DNA of 64,000 nt from Aliiroseovarius sp. S1339 (lineage in GTDB: Bacteria; Pseudomonadota; Alphaproteobacteria; Rhodobacterales; Rhodobacteraceae): contig NZ_JALPQG010000001.1 of the NCBI RefSeq assembly GCF_023195695.1, positions 372,001-436,000 of the forward strand, written 5' to 3'. Below are positions 43,899-52,607 of this stretch, one piece after another; the first letter of the stretch is position 1; the number at the start of each line of letters is the position of its first letter. A model generated the notes under the pieces. It was given only the letters and a program-made list of their open reading frames with translations, did no database searches and had not been told where the DNA came from. Both the position numbers and the translations under genes were made by a program.

Positions 43899-45683
43899 AT
43901 GAAGGCCTGTACTAATATGCCCGATGTAATTGGTAGCGATGTCAGACCTTTTTCATTTGCGCCAAACACCAAATTCATGGTCCCGGTCAGACCGCATAAA
44001 ATTGTTCGCGACGCTTTGACCAAAGCCGTCGGCGGGCCGCCGACGATTGCCTTGGTGACGGGCGACTGGGGAAGCGGCAAGACGCTGATTGCTCGGTCGA
44101 TCCTAGATCATTATGCGGACCAGGACGATGTACGAACTGCCTTTCTGGCAAATTGCTCAGGAGCTGAAGGCGAGGTCATCGCTGATTTTGCGCGCTGGTT
44201 GCATGGCCGTGAAATTCGGACCACAGCAGCATGGGACAGCGTCGTGAGCGCGCTTGAAAAAGCGAAATCAGATCATGTCAAAATCCTTTTGATTGTCGAT
44301 GAGGCGCAAGCACTGTCGCAGTCAGTCGCCGAAGATATTGCCCGCTTGGCGCAATACTCGATCGGAAACAATCTCGACCTTCATCTTTTTCTTTTTGGTC
44401 AGACCAAATTTGAAAATACGTTGAAAACTGGCGCCTTCAAAAAGCTAAACAGACTCATAACGCTTAGGCTACGTATTGACAGACTCACTGACGGCGAAGC
44501 CAAGGTCTACGTCACAGAAAGGCTTCGTCTTGCTGGTGCAACCGATCCGGTATTCAGCGATGATGCCGTGCAACAGATCCAAAACGCATGCCACGGAAAC
44601 CCGCGCCGCATAAGCAAGCTTTGCGAAATACTCCTGTTCCTCGCACGGGGGGAAGGCCTTCCCTATATCGGAGACAAATTTACCCGACATGTTCTGATCA
44701 ACAATGTGTCGCCAGATAACATGAGCCTCACAAGCCCGGTTGTCGAATTGGACACTGCAGAGCTTGCGCGGGACATTCCAAAAGACCTTCGCAAAGCAAA
44801 ATCCGCCGACGTCGATTTGCCCACCACACTCGTGATCGACGCACCGCATGAAACCGCTGACATCGCGCCAACACGTAAAGGGGAAGACACATATGTCACC
44901 CCGCAAACAACAGTTGAGAGTGAATCTCAGACACCGCGAAACTGGATCAGGCCGATTTCCGGCGTCGCAATTGCCGCAGGCTTAGCCGGTGTCTTGGTTG
45001 TCTCCATTCCCACCTTTCCACCTGATGGGTTGATGCCGCTCAATGGGTCTGTTTCCCCATTGCAAATTGACGACGCGGTCGCTGTAAGTGGACAAATAGC
45101 CAATGTCACATCTGAAAATTTTGCCAGTGGGCCCGTATCGACCGTAACAGCCGTATATCGGGTCCCAGATGCCCTGCGCGCCACCGATGGCACAGATCAG
45201 GGCGGCGATGCTGATTTCTTGCGAGCGATTAACTCCGATAACCCGCAACAGACCGCGATCCTGTTCTCTTTGGCGGCCCTGCAGGGACATGCGACTGCGA
45301 CCACGTATCTCGGCCAGCTTTACGCAACCGGTGATGGCGTCGTTTTTTCGCCTATACTGGCCGACCGATGGGCCGCCGTGGCGGGCGGCGAGTTGGACGT
45401 CAGCAAACTGGCTGCGACAGACAATAGCCAAGTGACTAAACCATCAGGTGAACCGCTCTTCGCGCGGGTGTCCGGCGACAAACTTGACCTCGTTTGGGAC
45501 GGAGCGGCGGATAACTTTCGCGTTGAACTGGCTGACGCGGATGGTGGTGCGATCGGTCATTATAAAACGCCCCTGACGGCCGCACGGATTGATAGGCCTG
45601 TCGGGGCGGTTGCTTGGCGCGTTAGTGCAGACGACCTCCCCTTCAGTGCTTGGCACCCTATCGAAACTGGCGGCGCGGACTAA
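43899..45683 (+). CDS. ExeA-like AAA+ ATPase with transmembrane segment, Sel1-like repeat and C-terminal beta domain
   Basis: 594 aa. The N-terminal cytoplasmic part (about 25-270) is an ExeA/GspA-family AAA+ ATPase: Walker A GDWGSGKT (55-62), Walker B LLIVDEAQAL (129-138) and sensor-2-like GNPRRISKL. A linker leads to one transmembrane helix (about 352-373). The outer part has a Sel1-like helical repeat (about 450-495, AALQGHATATTYLGQLYATGDG) and a C-terminal beta-sandwich-like region (about 520-590, LDLVWDGAADNFRVEL). Known ExeA proteins aid secretin assembly through peptidoglycan. Here no secretin or pilus genes are adjacent, so the client is unknown. A second ATG at 43917 is possible. Less GC-rich than its neighbours, suggesting accessory origin. 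Confidence 0.75.
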   Translation: MKACTNMPDVIGSDVRPFSFAPNTKFMVPVRPHKIVRDALTKAVGGPPTIALVTGDWGSGKTLIARSILDHYADQDDVRTAFLANCSGAEGEVIADFARWLHGREIRTTAAWDSVVSALEKAKSDHVKILLIVDEAQALSQSVAEDIARLAQYSIGNNLDLHLFLFGQTKFENTLKTGAFKKLNRLITLRLRIDRLTDGEAKVYVTERLRLAGATDPVFSDDAVQQIQNACHGNPRRISKLCEILLFLARGEGLPYIGDKFTRHVLINNVSPDNMSLTSPVVELDTAELARDIPKDLRKAKSADVDLPTTLVIDAPHETADIAPTRKGEDTYVTPQTTVESESQTPRNWIRPISGVAIAAGLAGVLVVSIPTFPPDGLMPLNGSVSPLQIDDAVAVSGQIANVTSENFASGPVSTVTAVYRVPDALRATDGTDQGGDADFLRAINSDNPQQTAILFSLAALQGHATATTYLGQLYATGDGVVFSPILADRWAAVAGGELDVSKLAATDNSQVTKPSGEPLFARVSGDKLDLVWDGAADNFRVELADADGGAIGHYKTPLTAARIDRPVGAVAWRVSADDLPFSAWHPIETGGAD

Positions 45684-45946
45684 TTCGGCAGCCGACGGTC
45701 ACGCAAATTCAGGACTTGTATGCCGCGTTCCCGGCGAATTCGGGCGCAGTCGGCCGTGCGGAGCAGGTGGATCGGTTGCATTCTGCCGGACCCGCAATCA
45801 CGCAATTGCCGATTTGCGTCGCTGGTCATTTGCGAACGCATTGAAAGCTTTCAGTGAGCCATCGCTCTCATCCCCGATCGAAATTTGGCCGACAATTGGA
45901 CCCACCAATATGCGCCCAGCTCTATATCTTCTTTACACTATGGGTT

Positions 45947-47122
45947 TCAACACCGACGCAGATTGCGCAAGAGAGATACGAGCGTTTGGCGATTTATGGT
46001 ATCGAACACTGACACGAGTGCTTCATGCGTGCAGGTCCCTGCGACCAGCAGACGCTCCAGTTCGTCACGCTGTTGCGTCGTGGCGTCCCCCAGCCCCGGA
46101 GCAACCCTAAGCGCGTTGCGAACGGCATCTGGTGCGCGCGGGTTCAAGTTTGCCGCCGCGCTCGACGCGGCAGGCGCTGGCTGTGTCTCAAGCGTCTCGG
46201 TCGGCTTTGGTGCAGTTGGCTGTTCTGTGACAAGTGCGGACAATTCCGCTTGAGCCTGCTCTATCTGATCACGCGTGTCTGCCAACGTCGCCTGATCTTC
46301 TTTGATCAGCGCAAAGAGCACCTCGAGTTCCGTCAATGCAGCGTTTCGGGCAGCTTCATCGGCCTCTGCCTCGGCAGTGGATTGGGCCAATTTCTGCTGC
46401 ACCAGATCATGTTGGTCGCGGGCAATCTGCATCTGCTCGCCGAGGCCAAGCAATTCAGACTGCATTCCCGCAACTTCGTCAGTCAATCCACCTTTAGCAA
46501 CACGCAGTTGGTCCACGTCCGCAGAGAGGGCGCTCTGCTCATTTTGCATCTCTTCGATCCGAGCTTTCAGCGCCTGACTTTTGGCAGTCATCGCCTCCAC
46601 CTCTTGCGTCACCGGCTCAAGCGCCGACTTCGCGGCTTTTTTCTGGCGCGTCAGATAGGCAAGCTGCTGTTCTGCGAGCGCATTCGTATCCGCAAGGTCA
46701 GATGCTTCAGCCGTCAACGATTTCAATTCTTCTTCGACCGAGGTATGAGTATCTTTGGCAGCAGATATTGCGGCTTCGATTTCGGCAAGCTGGCTGGTGC
46801 GATCTTCAATGGCAGTTTCAGCCTGCTTGACACTTTCAGACACGCTTTGCTGCCGCTGGACGACCTGCTTGGTATCTGCCTTTACATTTTTCAGCTTGAG
46901 TTGCGCTTCCTCAAGAACGGCAGTCACGCTTTTCAACTGCTCTTCTGCCGCCGCCGCTTTCGCTTCAAGATCGGCAATAACGCGGCGATATGCGCGAGCG
47001 CGCTCTGACATCTGGCTTTCGCTTTCAACCGACGTCTCTTGTTGAGCGAATGCGGGTGTCGTGGACAGTGACAACACGGTAAGCAATACGATGACGCAGA
47101 TGACCCGGAAGCCTTCGGCCAT
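45947..47122 (-). CDS. exported coiled-coil protein of unknown function
   Basis: 391-aa protein with a signal peptide (MAEGFRVICVIVLLTVLSL then TTPAFAQ, cleavage near 24), a long coiled coil (about 30-290, rich in heptads and Glu/Gln/Ala), a Pro/Ala linker (about 300-325) and a compact C-terminal segment (about 335-391, LERLLVAGTCTHEALVSVF and LVSLLRNLRRC) with two Cys. The C-terminal piece looks like a small folded domain. The start at 47122 has gggaga as ribosome-binding site; a start at 47137 is less likely. It converges with the ExeA-like gene. The 263-bp gap between them (45684-45946) holds no supported gene. A cell-envelope scaffold role is plausible but unproven. Confidence 0.72.
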   Translation of the reverse strand: MAEGFRVICVIVLLTVLSLSTTPAFAQQETSVESESQMSERARAYRRVIADLEAKAAAAEEQLKSVTAVLEEAQLKLKNVKADTKQVVQRQQSVSESVKQAETAIEDRTSQLAEIEAAISAAKDTHTSVEEELKSLTAEASDLADTNALAEQQLAYLTRQKKAAKSALEPVTQEVEAMTAKSQALKARIEEMQNEQSALSADVDQLRVAKGGLTDEVAGMQSELLGLGEQMQIARDQHDLVQQKLAQSTAEAEADEAARNAALTELEVLFALIKEDQATLADTRDQIEQAQAELSALVTEQPTAPKPTETLETQPAPAASSAAANLNPRAPDAVRNALRVAPGLGDATTQQRDELERLLVAGTCTHEALVSVFDTINRQTLVSLLRNLRRC

Positions 47123-47169
47123 GCCTAAATCTCCCAAAAAATATTTATTTCAATAGATGAAATGATGCT

Positions 47170-47202
47170 AAAATATTGGTAATTTTTCAACTGTTAATAT
47201 TT
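47170..47202. promoter_or_regulatory. AT-rich inverted repeat upstream of the coiled-coil gene
   Basis: AAATATT (about 47171) and AATATTT (about 47195) flank tttttc-containing sequence, about 50-80 bp before the coiled-coil gene start. It could be an operator or part of the promoter. The remaining intergenic stretch to 47662 holds no gene I can support. Confidence 0.35.
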
Positions 47203-47662
47203 CGCCCATCGAGCGGCGCGACCTGATGCAGGGTCGGTGGGAACGGTTCTGTAAAGGCAGAATCACAAGTGAATGGCTGGAAACGGCCCTGTGACAGCAA
47301 TAAATGCGAAGCCCTGACCTTTCAGATTGACCCACCCTTACGCCCCGCGATGTGTCCACCATTATGGACAAGATAAACAGCGGCGCAGCGAGATCGCGAA
47401 CCCGCTGACCCGCAAATGAACAAGCAGGAAAGACGCCGTGTGATGACCATTTATCTGGTCTCAGGCGGCTGCTGAACTGCGGTGATATACGGCCCGCAGA
47501 AACTTCAGGCCGACTTTGCACAATCAGTGGTGCTGCACGCCCAAGGGCACTTGCATCTGCGCTGGTCTCTTTGGACGCAAAGAAGACATCTGTCAGCACG
47601 CCACCGCCGACGGCCGCAAATGCCACTATCCGACCCGATGGCGCCTATCTATACTTGATGTC

Positions 47663-48160
47663 ATGAAGCACCTTTCTCGACGCACAGCCCTCATGATCCT
47701 CTCTTCTTTCACGGTGGCGGCCTGTTCTGGCGGTCGACCTGATGAAACAGTGACAAGCAGCACATCTGCCGGGTCGTTCAAGCCACCGCTCTATCCGAAC
47801 GAAACGCCTGAATTGCGGGCACTGATCAACAAATGGGCCGACCATTACAAAATCCCGCGTGAATTGGTCCATCGGCAGGCGGTGCGTGAAAGCACCCATC
47901 GACCATGGGCGCGCAACGGGCCGTATTGGGGGCTCCTGCAAATCCTGCCCCAGACCGCACGGACGATGGGACATCGCGGCCCCGCGAAAGAGCTTTTGAA
48001 CCCGGATGTAAATCTGAAATATGCGGGCAAATACCTGCGCGGCGCATACATCGTTGCAGGCGGGAACATCGACATGGCGATGAAATGGTACGCGCGCGGG
48101 TATTATTACGAAGCCAAACGTCTGGGGCTGTTGGTTGAAACCGGGTTGAGGCCGGGTTAA
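47663..48160 (+). CDS. Tat-type lipoprotein lytic transglycosylase (SLT domain)
   Basis: 165 aa. The N-terminus has a twin-arginine motif (SRRTAL, R6-R7), a hydrophobic stretch and the lipobox VAAC with lipidated C21, so it should be exported folded by Tat and anchored by lipid. The rest is a compact SLT transglycosylase: catalytic Glu in RES (E76), GPYWGLLQILPQTARTMG, and C-terminal NIDMAMKWYARGYYYEAKR. It cleaves peptidoglycan glycan strands. The start at 47663 is set by this signal; the open frame upstream to 47516 lacks coding character. Confidence 0.85.
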   Translation: MKHLSRRTALMILSSFTVAACSGGRPDETVTSSTSAGSFKPPLYPNETPELRALINKWADHYKIPRELVHRQAVRESTHRPWARNGPYWGLLQILPQTARTMGHRGPAKELLNPDVNLKYAGKYLRGAYIVAGGNIDMAMKWYARGYYYEAKRLGLLVETGLRPG

Positions 48161-48173
48161 CCGACACCCAAAC

Positions 48174-48203
48174 AAAAAAGGCCGCCCAATCAGGCGGCCT
48201 TTT
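48174..48203. terminator. bidirectional terminator between the transglycosylase and tig
   Basis: Stem aaaaggccgcc / ggcggcctttt with loop caatca, flanked by an a-run on the left and t-run on the right, serving both converging genes. Confidence 0.88.
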
Positions 48204-48224
48204 CTTTGATCGGCGTGGCCGGTC

Positions 48225-49556
48225 TTATTCTTCTTCCAGCGCCTCAACGGCCTTTTGCAGATCGTCTTTGGACACTTCCTTTTCCGACACTTTGGCCAGC
48301 TCAAAAACATAGTCGATGACTTTGTCTTCAAACAGTGGTGCCTGAATTTGCTGGCGCATCTGCGGGTTTTGCTGAACAAATTCAAAGAATTGACGTTCCT
48401 GACCCGGATACTGGCGCGCTTGGTTCATGACCGCTTGGGTCATCTCGGCGTCAGTCACTTCGATCTCGGCTTTCTGGCCCAGCTCGGCGAGCAGAAGACC
48501 AAGGCGCACACGGCGACCGGCCAGTTTTGTGTGCTCTTCAGTCGGCTCGACTTCCGGGTGGTCGTGGCCTTCCACGTCCGGGTTTTCTTCGTGCCACAAC
48601 TGGTGTGCGATCTGCTTGGCTTCGGCATCCAGCAATGACGGCGGCAAGTCAAAATCAACCAGTTTGTCCAGCTCATCCAGCAGGCCACGCTTCATGACGG
48701 CCCGTGCAGCACCCGAGAATTCAGCTTCCAGACGTTCGCTGATCTGACCCTTCAGGGCCGCCAGATCGTCCGCGCCAAACTTCTTGGCCAGTTCGTCATT
48801 TAGTTCGGCAGCAACAGGCTCTTTGACCTCTTTCACTTTGCATTCAAAGACAGCGTCCTTGCCCGCAAGGTTCTCAGCGCCATACTCAGCCGGGAAAGCC
48901 ACTTTCACGTCAAGCGCGTCGCCAGCTTTCACGCCAACCAGCTGCTCTTCAAAGCCCGGAATGAACGACCCTGAGCCCAGCACCAGCGGGTAATCTTCCG
49001 CCGCACCGCCGTCGAACGCTTCGCCGTCAACTTTACCAAGGAAGTCGATCACAACCTGATCGCCATCTTTGGCTTTCGAGCCCTTCTTGCGGTCTTTGAA
49101 ATCCTGCGCGGTTTCAGCAAGGCTGCCCAGCGCTTCTTCGATGTCCGCGTCACCGGCTTTGACGACCAGCTTCTCAAGCTTGATCTTCTTCAGGTCGACC
49201 TCGGGAATATCGGGCAGAGCTTCATAGCTCATCTCGACCTCAACGTCGTCGCCTTCTTTCCAATCTTCGTTGGTCATCTTCACGTCGGGCTGCATGGCCG
49301 GACGGTCACCGCTGTCTTCAAAATGCTTGCTCATCGCGCCGTCAACGGCTTCTTGCATGGCTTCGCCCATCAGGCGTTGACCAAACTGCTTTTTCAGCAG
49401 AGCCATCGGCACTTTGCCTTTACGGAAGCCCTTCATTTCGACTTCGGGCTGCGCCTCGATCAGCTTTTCGTTGACTTTTGCGTCCAGATCAGAGGCCGGA
49501 ACCACAATCTTATAGCCGCGTTTCAGACCTTCGTTCAGGGTCTCGGTGACCTGCAT
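48225..49556 (-). CDS. tig: trigger factor
   Basis: Ribosome-bound folding chaperone with a PPIase domain. The 443-aa product has the ribosome-docking loop GFRKGKVP (43-50), an FKBP-like PPIase domain (about 150-240) and the helical C-terminal arms. The start at 49556 ([10 protein letters not shown]) is the family form; ATGs at 49559 and further upstream at 49607 would run into the tRNA. The adjacent tRNA-Leu ends 21 nt upstream on the same strand. Confidence 0.97.
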   Translation of the reverse strand: MQVTETLNEGLKRGYKIVVPASDLDAKVNEKLIEAQPEVEMKGFRKGKVPMALLKKQFGQRLMGEAMQEAVDGAMSKHFEDSGDRPAMQPDVKMTNEDWKEGDDVEVEMSYEALPDIPEVDLKKIKLEKLVVKAGDADIEEALGSLAETAQDFKDRKKGSKAKDGDQVVIDFLGKVDGEAFDGGAAEDYPLVLGSGSFIPGFEEQLVGVKAGDALDVKVAFPAEYGAENLAGKDAVFECKVKEVKEPVAAELNDELAKKFGADDLAALKGQISERLEAEFSGAARAVMKRGLLDELDKLVDFDLPPSLLDAEAKQIAHQLWHEENPDVEGHDHPEVEPTEEHTKLAGRRVRLGLLLAELGQKAEIEVTDAEMTQAVMNQARQYPGQERQFFEFVQQNPQMRQQIQAPLFEDKVIDYVFELAKVSEKEVSKDDLQKAVEALEEE

Positions 49557-49577
49557 CATCTTGTCCTTTTCCATTTC

Positions 49578-49662
49578 TGGTGCGGGTGAAGGGACTCGAA
49601 CCCCCACGCCTCGCGGCGCCAGAACCTAAATCTGGTGCGTCTACCAATTCCGCCACACCCGC
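49578..49662 (-). tRNA. tRNA-Leu (anticodon UAG)
   Basis: 85-nt class II tRNA including an encoded CCA. Acceptor arms GCGGGTG / CACCCGC pair; the anticodon stem CCAGA / TCTGG encloses TTTAGGT, giving anticodon UAG (codons CUA and, by wobble, CUN). A long variable arm (gccgcgaggc) and T-arm ggttcgagtcc are present. It lies just upstream of tig. Confidence 0.93.
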
Positions 49663-49932
49663 AAAAAACCGTGGGCAGCCCGCGCCAAATCGGAGGGGCC
49701 GCCCAAATTCGCGCCCTTCTAGCACCGGTATGGACGGGATGCGAGAGGAAAAACGCCCGCTTTGGCCATTGATCAGCGGCAATTCGCGACGAAATGGCCA
49801 CAGTGATTGCAGCGATCTGCCCCAAGACCCCGTTGCCCACCAGAAAACAGGTGATTTCGCCCACCAGCTTGCTAGCCTGCCGGTAATGAGCAGAGCCCAA
49901 CAACCGGGCCACAGACGAAGGCAGGACGAAGA

Positions 49933-50460
49933 ATGACACCCAACTCCTTTTCAGGGCGCGCGGTGGCTGGATATGTGCGCAACACTTGTCCAACCGCTGG
50001 TATTGGCCCCGGCGCTTTGGTGCGCACATTGCACGGCAATCGCGCGATCGAAACACTTGTCCCCGGTGACCGTATCCTTTGCGCGGACGGAACCCGTGCG
50101 CGTCTTGCGTCTGTCAGTCGCCATGCCGCCCCCGCCCGCAAGCTGTGCCGCATCTCGCCCAAAGCACTGGCCGAGGGGCGCGCGCGCACTGATCCCAACC
50201 CTGTTGTGTTGTCAGATCAACAGCATGTGATGGTGGGCGGCTGGATGGCGCGGGCAATGTTTGGCCGCGACCGGGCGCTTGTGCCCGTGTCCGCTATTGC
50301 AGACGGAGAGCTGATCCGCCGCATGGATCTGGACGCCAAACTGCCCCTGTTCCAACTGCATTTCGACGCACCGCAGTTGGTCCGCGTCGGGGGGCTGAAC
50401 GTTCTTTCCACACCCGCCCACCAGCCAGCGACCGAGACGTCTAAACACCCAGCTTTCTAA
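49933..50460 (+). CDS. Hint-fold protein lacking the usual catalytic Cys
   Basis: 175-aa protein that follows the Hint_2 pattern: GIGPGALVRTLHGNRAIETLVPGD at the N-terminus, and LSDQQHVMVGGWMARAMFG matching the block with the conserved His in LSPQHR-type motifs. However, the residue that should be the nucleophilic Cys (the C of CFTPGT) is replaced (I-G-P-G here), so self-cleavage looks impossible. It could be an inactive regulator or a relic. No signal peptide. Its final 20 nt overlap the nnr gene on the other strand. Confidence 0.75.
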   Translation: MTPNSFSGRAVAGYVRNTCPTAGIGPGALVRTLHGNRAIETLVPGDRILCADGTRARLASVSRHAAPARKLCRISPKALAEGRARTDPNPVVLSDQQHVMVGGWMARAMFGRDRALVPVSAIADGELIRRMDLDAKLPLFQLHFDAPQLVRVGGLNVLSTPAHQPATETSKHPAF

Positions 50461-52060
50461 ACACATCAGGCAGGACCTCTGGCAAATCCTCGACAATCAA
50501 CCCCGGCCCGAAACTCAGCGCGCATTCTACATGCAGCCAAGCGGCGCTCTCAGCCGCTTGCATCGGGTTGAAGCCCCGCGCGAGCAGCCCTGTGATGAAC
50601 CCCGCCAGCACGTCGCCAGATCCGGCTGTCGCCAACCAAGGCGCGGACCGCTCATAGGCGGCTGAGTTGATGGAACACCGCCCATCCGGCGCAGCAATCA
50701 CCGTATCCGGCCCTTTGAACAGCACGACGCACCCTGCCCGCACGGCGGCCTCTCGCGTGGCATCCACCTTGGAATAGGCCGGCCCTTTGGTGGCAAGGGC
50801 GTTCAGCTTCTCGGCAATATCTGGGAACAACCGCGCGAACTCGCCCGCATGGGGTGTCAGCACGCAGTTTTCATGCAGCATGCCGAAAAGCTCGGCTGGG
50901 CTGTCCGCATAAGCCGTCAACGCATCCGCATCCAGCGCCGTCGCCCGCTTGGCCGCCAGCGCCACCGGCACCAACTCCCGCGCGCGTTCCAGCCCCAACC
51001 CCGGTCCAAGGCACAGCGCATTCAGCCGTTCATCCGCCAGCACAGCCTGCAATGTCTGCGCATCCCCAACAGGAGACAACATAATCGCATCCAACCGCGC
51101 TGCGTTTTCTTGGAGTGCGCCGGGTGTGGGGGCGACGGTGACAAGCCCTGCCCCGATGCGGAGCGCTCCACGGGCTGCAAGACGGGCAGCGCCGCCTTTG
51201 CCGGATGGACCGGACAGGATGAGGGCGTGGCCGTGGGTGTATTTGTGCGTTCCGCTACGCTTCTCCGTTCGCTTGACCTGATCAATTAGCCGAACCGTGG
51301 AACCGTTGCCTGCTATTGAATAGCCGTTCGCATCCACCCGTTTTTTTTGCTCATGCGTCAATGGTTCTTGCTGATTTACTTGCGTCATGAGGTCTTTGAT
51401 CGAATGAAACACCGGTACAGCACACCCAATGTCCTTTACTCTCACATTCCCACAAAGTGCAGCACCGTCAGAAAGGCGATGCCCCAATTTCTCTTTGTGA
51501 AACGTGACAGTAAGGTCCGCCTTTCCGCTTATGTCATTTAGTTCCTTGCCACTGTCGGCACAAACGCCAGAGGGTACGTCGACCGCTACACAACGAAAGT
51601 GAGGATGCACTTTGTGAAGATAACTAAACGCATAGGAAATCTCCTCAGAGATACCTCGCGTCAACCCCGTTCCAAAAACCGCATCTAACAGCAGATCACA
51701 CTGAGGGAGCCAAAATCCTTTCGGCATTGGCTTAACCTCACCAAGCTCCCCCCACCGCTCATAATTCACCCGAGCATCCGGTGGCAGCTTCTCGGCGTCC
51801 CCATACAGGAACACCTCAACTTCCCAGCCCCACTCTTTCAGAAGCCGTGCCACGACAAACCCGTCGCCGCCGTTGTTCCCGGGCCCGCACAGAACCACCG
51901 CCTTGTGAGAGGTCTTGGAAAGCTCCGGCCATTCCTCGAAAATGGCCTCGACCACGCCCCTGCCCGCACGCTCCATCAACTCGAGCCCTGTAACCTCGCC
52001 CGACTCAATCGCGGCTTGCTCGATCGCCCTCATTTGGGCCGCTGTCAGCAATTCAGTCAT
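50441..52060 (-). CDS. nnr: bifunctional NAD(P)H-hydrate epimerase / ADP-dependent dehydratase
   Basis: 539-aa metabolite-repair enzyme that converts damaged NAD(P)HX back to NAD(P)H. The N-terminal NnrE epimerase domain (about 1-215) has GPGNNGGDGFVVARLL and DAVFGTGLTR; the C-terminal NnrD dehydratase (about 255-530) has LTPHAGEFARLF, and TAGSGDVLAGFITGLL. The middle (51250-51700, around the end of NnrE and the linker) is visibly less GC-rich with different codon use, suggesting recombination. Downstream of it the Hint-like gene overlaps by 20 nt. Reading frame is intact. Confidence 0.95.
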   Translation of the reverse strand: MTELLTAAQMRAIEQAAIESGEVTGLELMERAGRGVVEAIFEEWPELSKTSHKAVVLCGPGNNGGDGFVVARLLKEWGWEVEVFLYGDAEKLPPDARVNYERWGELGEVKPMPKGFWLPQCDLLLDAVFGTGLTRGISEEISYAFSYLHKVHPHFRCVAVDVPSGVCADSGKELNDISGKADLTVTFHKEKLGHRLSDGAALCGNVRVKDIGCAVPVFHSIKDLMTQVNQQEPLTHEQKKRVDANGYSIAGNGSTVRLIDQVKRTEKRSGTHKYTHGHALILSGPSGKGGAARLAARGALRIGAGLVTVAPTPGALQENAARLDAIMLSPVGDAQTLQAVLADERLNALCLGPGLGLERARELVPVALAAKRATALDADALTAYADSPAELFGMLHENCVLTPHAGEFARLFPDIAEKLNALATKGPAYSKVDATREAAVRAGCVVLFKGPDTVIAAPDGRCSINSAAYERSAPWLATAGSGDVLAGFITGLLARGFNPMQAAESAAWLHVECALSFGPGLIVEDLPEVLPDVFRKLGV

Positions 52061-52139
52061 GGGTCACCTTTCGTCACATGCTCAATTCTTAAACCAACTG
52101 CCTAAATATTGTGCAGTCGCCCGTAAATCGGTCAGATAG

Positions 52140-52568
<429 letters not shown>

Positions 52569-52607
52569 CACAGTCCCAGTTAAGATAAGAACCAGAGGAT
52601 AAGAGAC

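Noticed and set aside
45650-45844. 64-codon frame after the ExeA-like gene, as a possible frameshifted tail of that gene
   Set aside because: It overlaps the end of the intact reading frame in another phase and shows no continuation of the beta domain; a sequencing frameshift cannot be shown.
46025-47008. 327-codon open frame opposite the coiled-coil gene
   Set aside because: The minus-strand gene has a signal peptide and regular heptads; the plus frame is Phe/Leu/Arg-rich with no feature and is its shadow.
47168-47626. 152-codon minus-strand ORF and short plus-strand frames in the 540-bp spacer
   Set aside because: No coding character or homology seen; the plus frame is only an upstream extension of the transglycosylase past its signal peptide.
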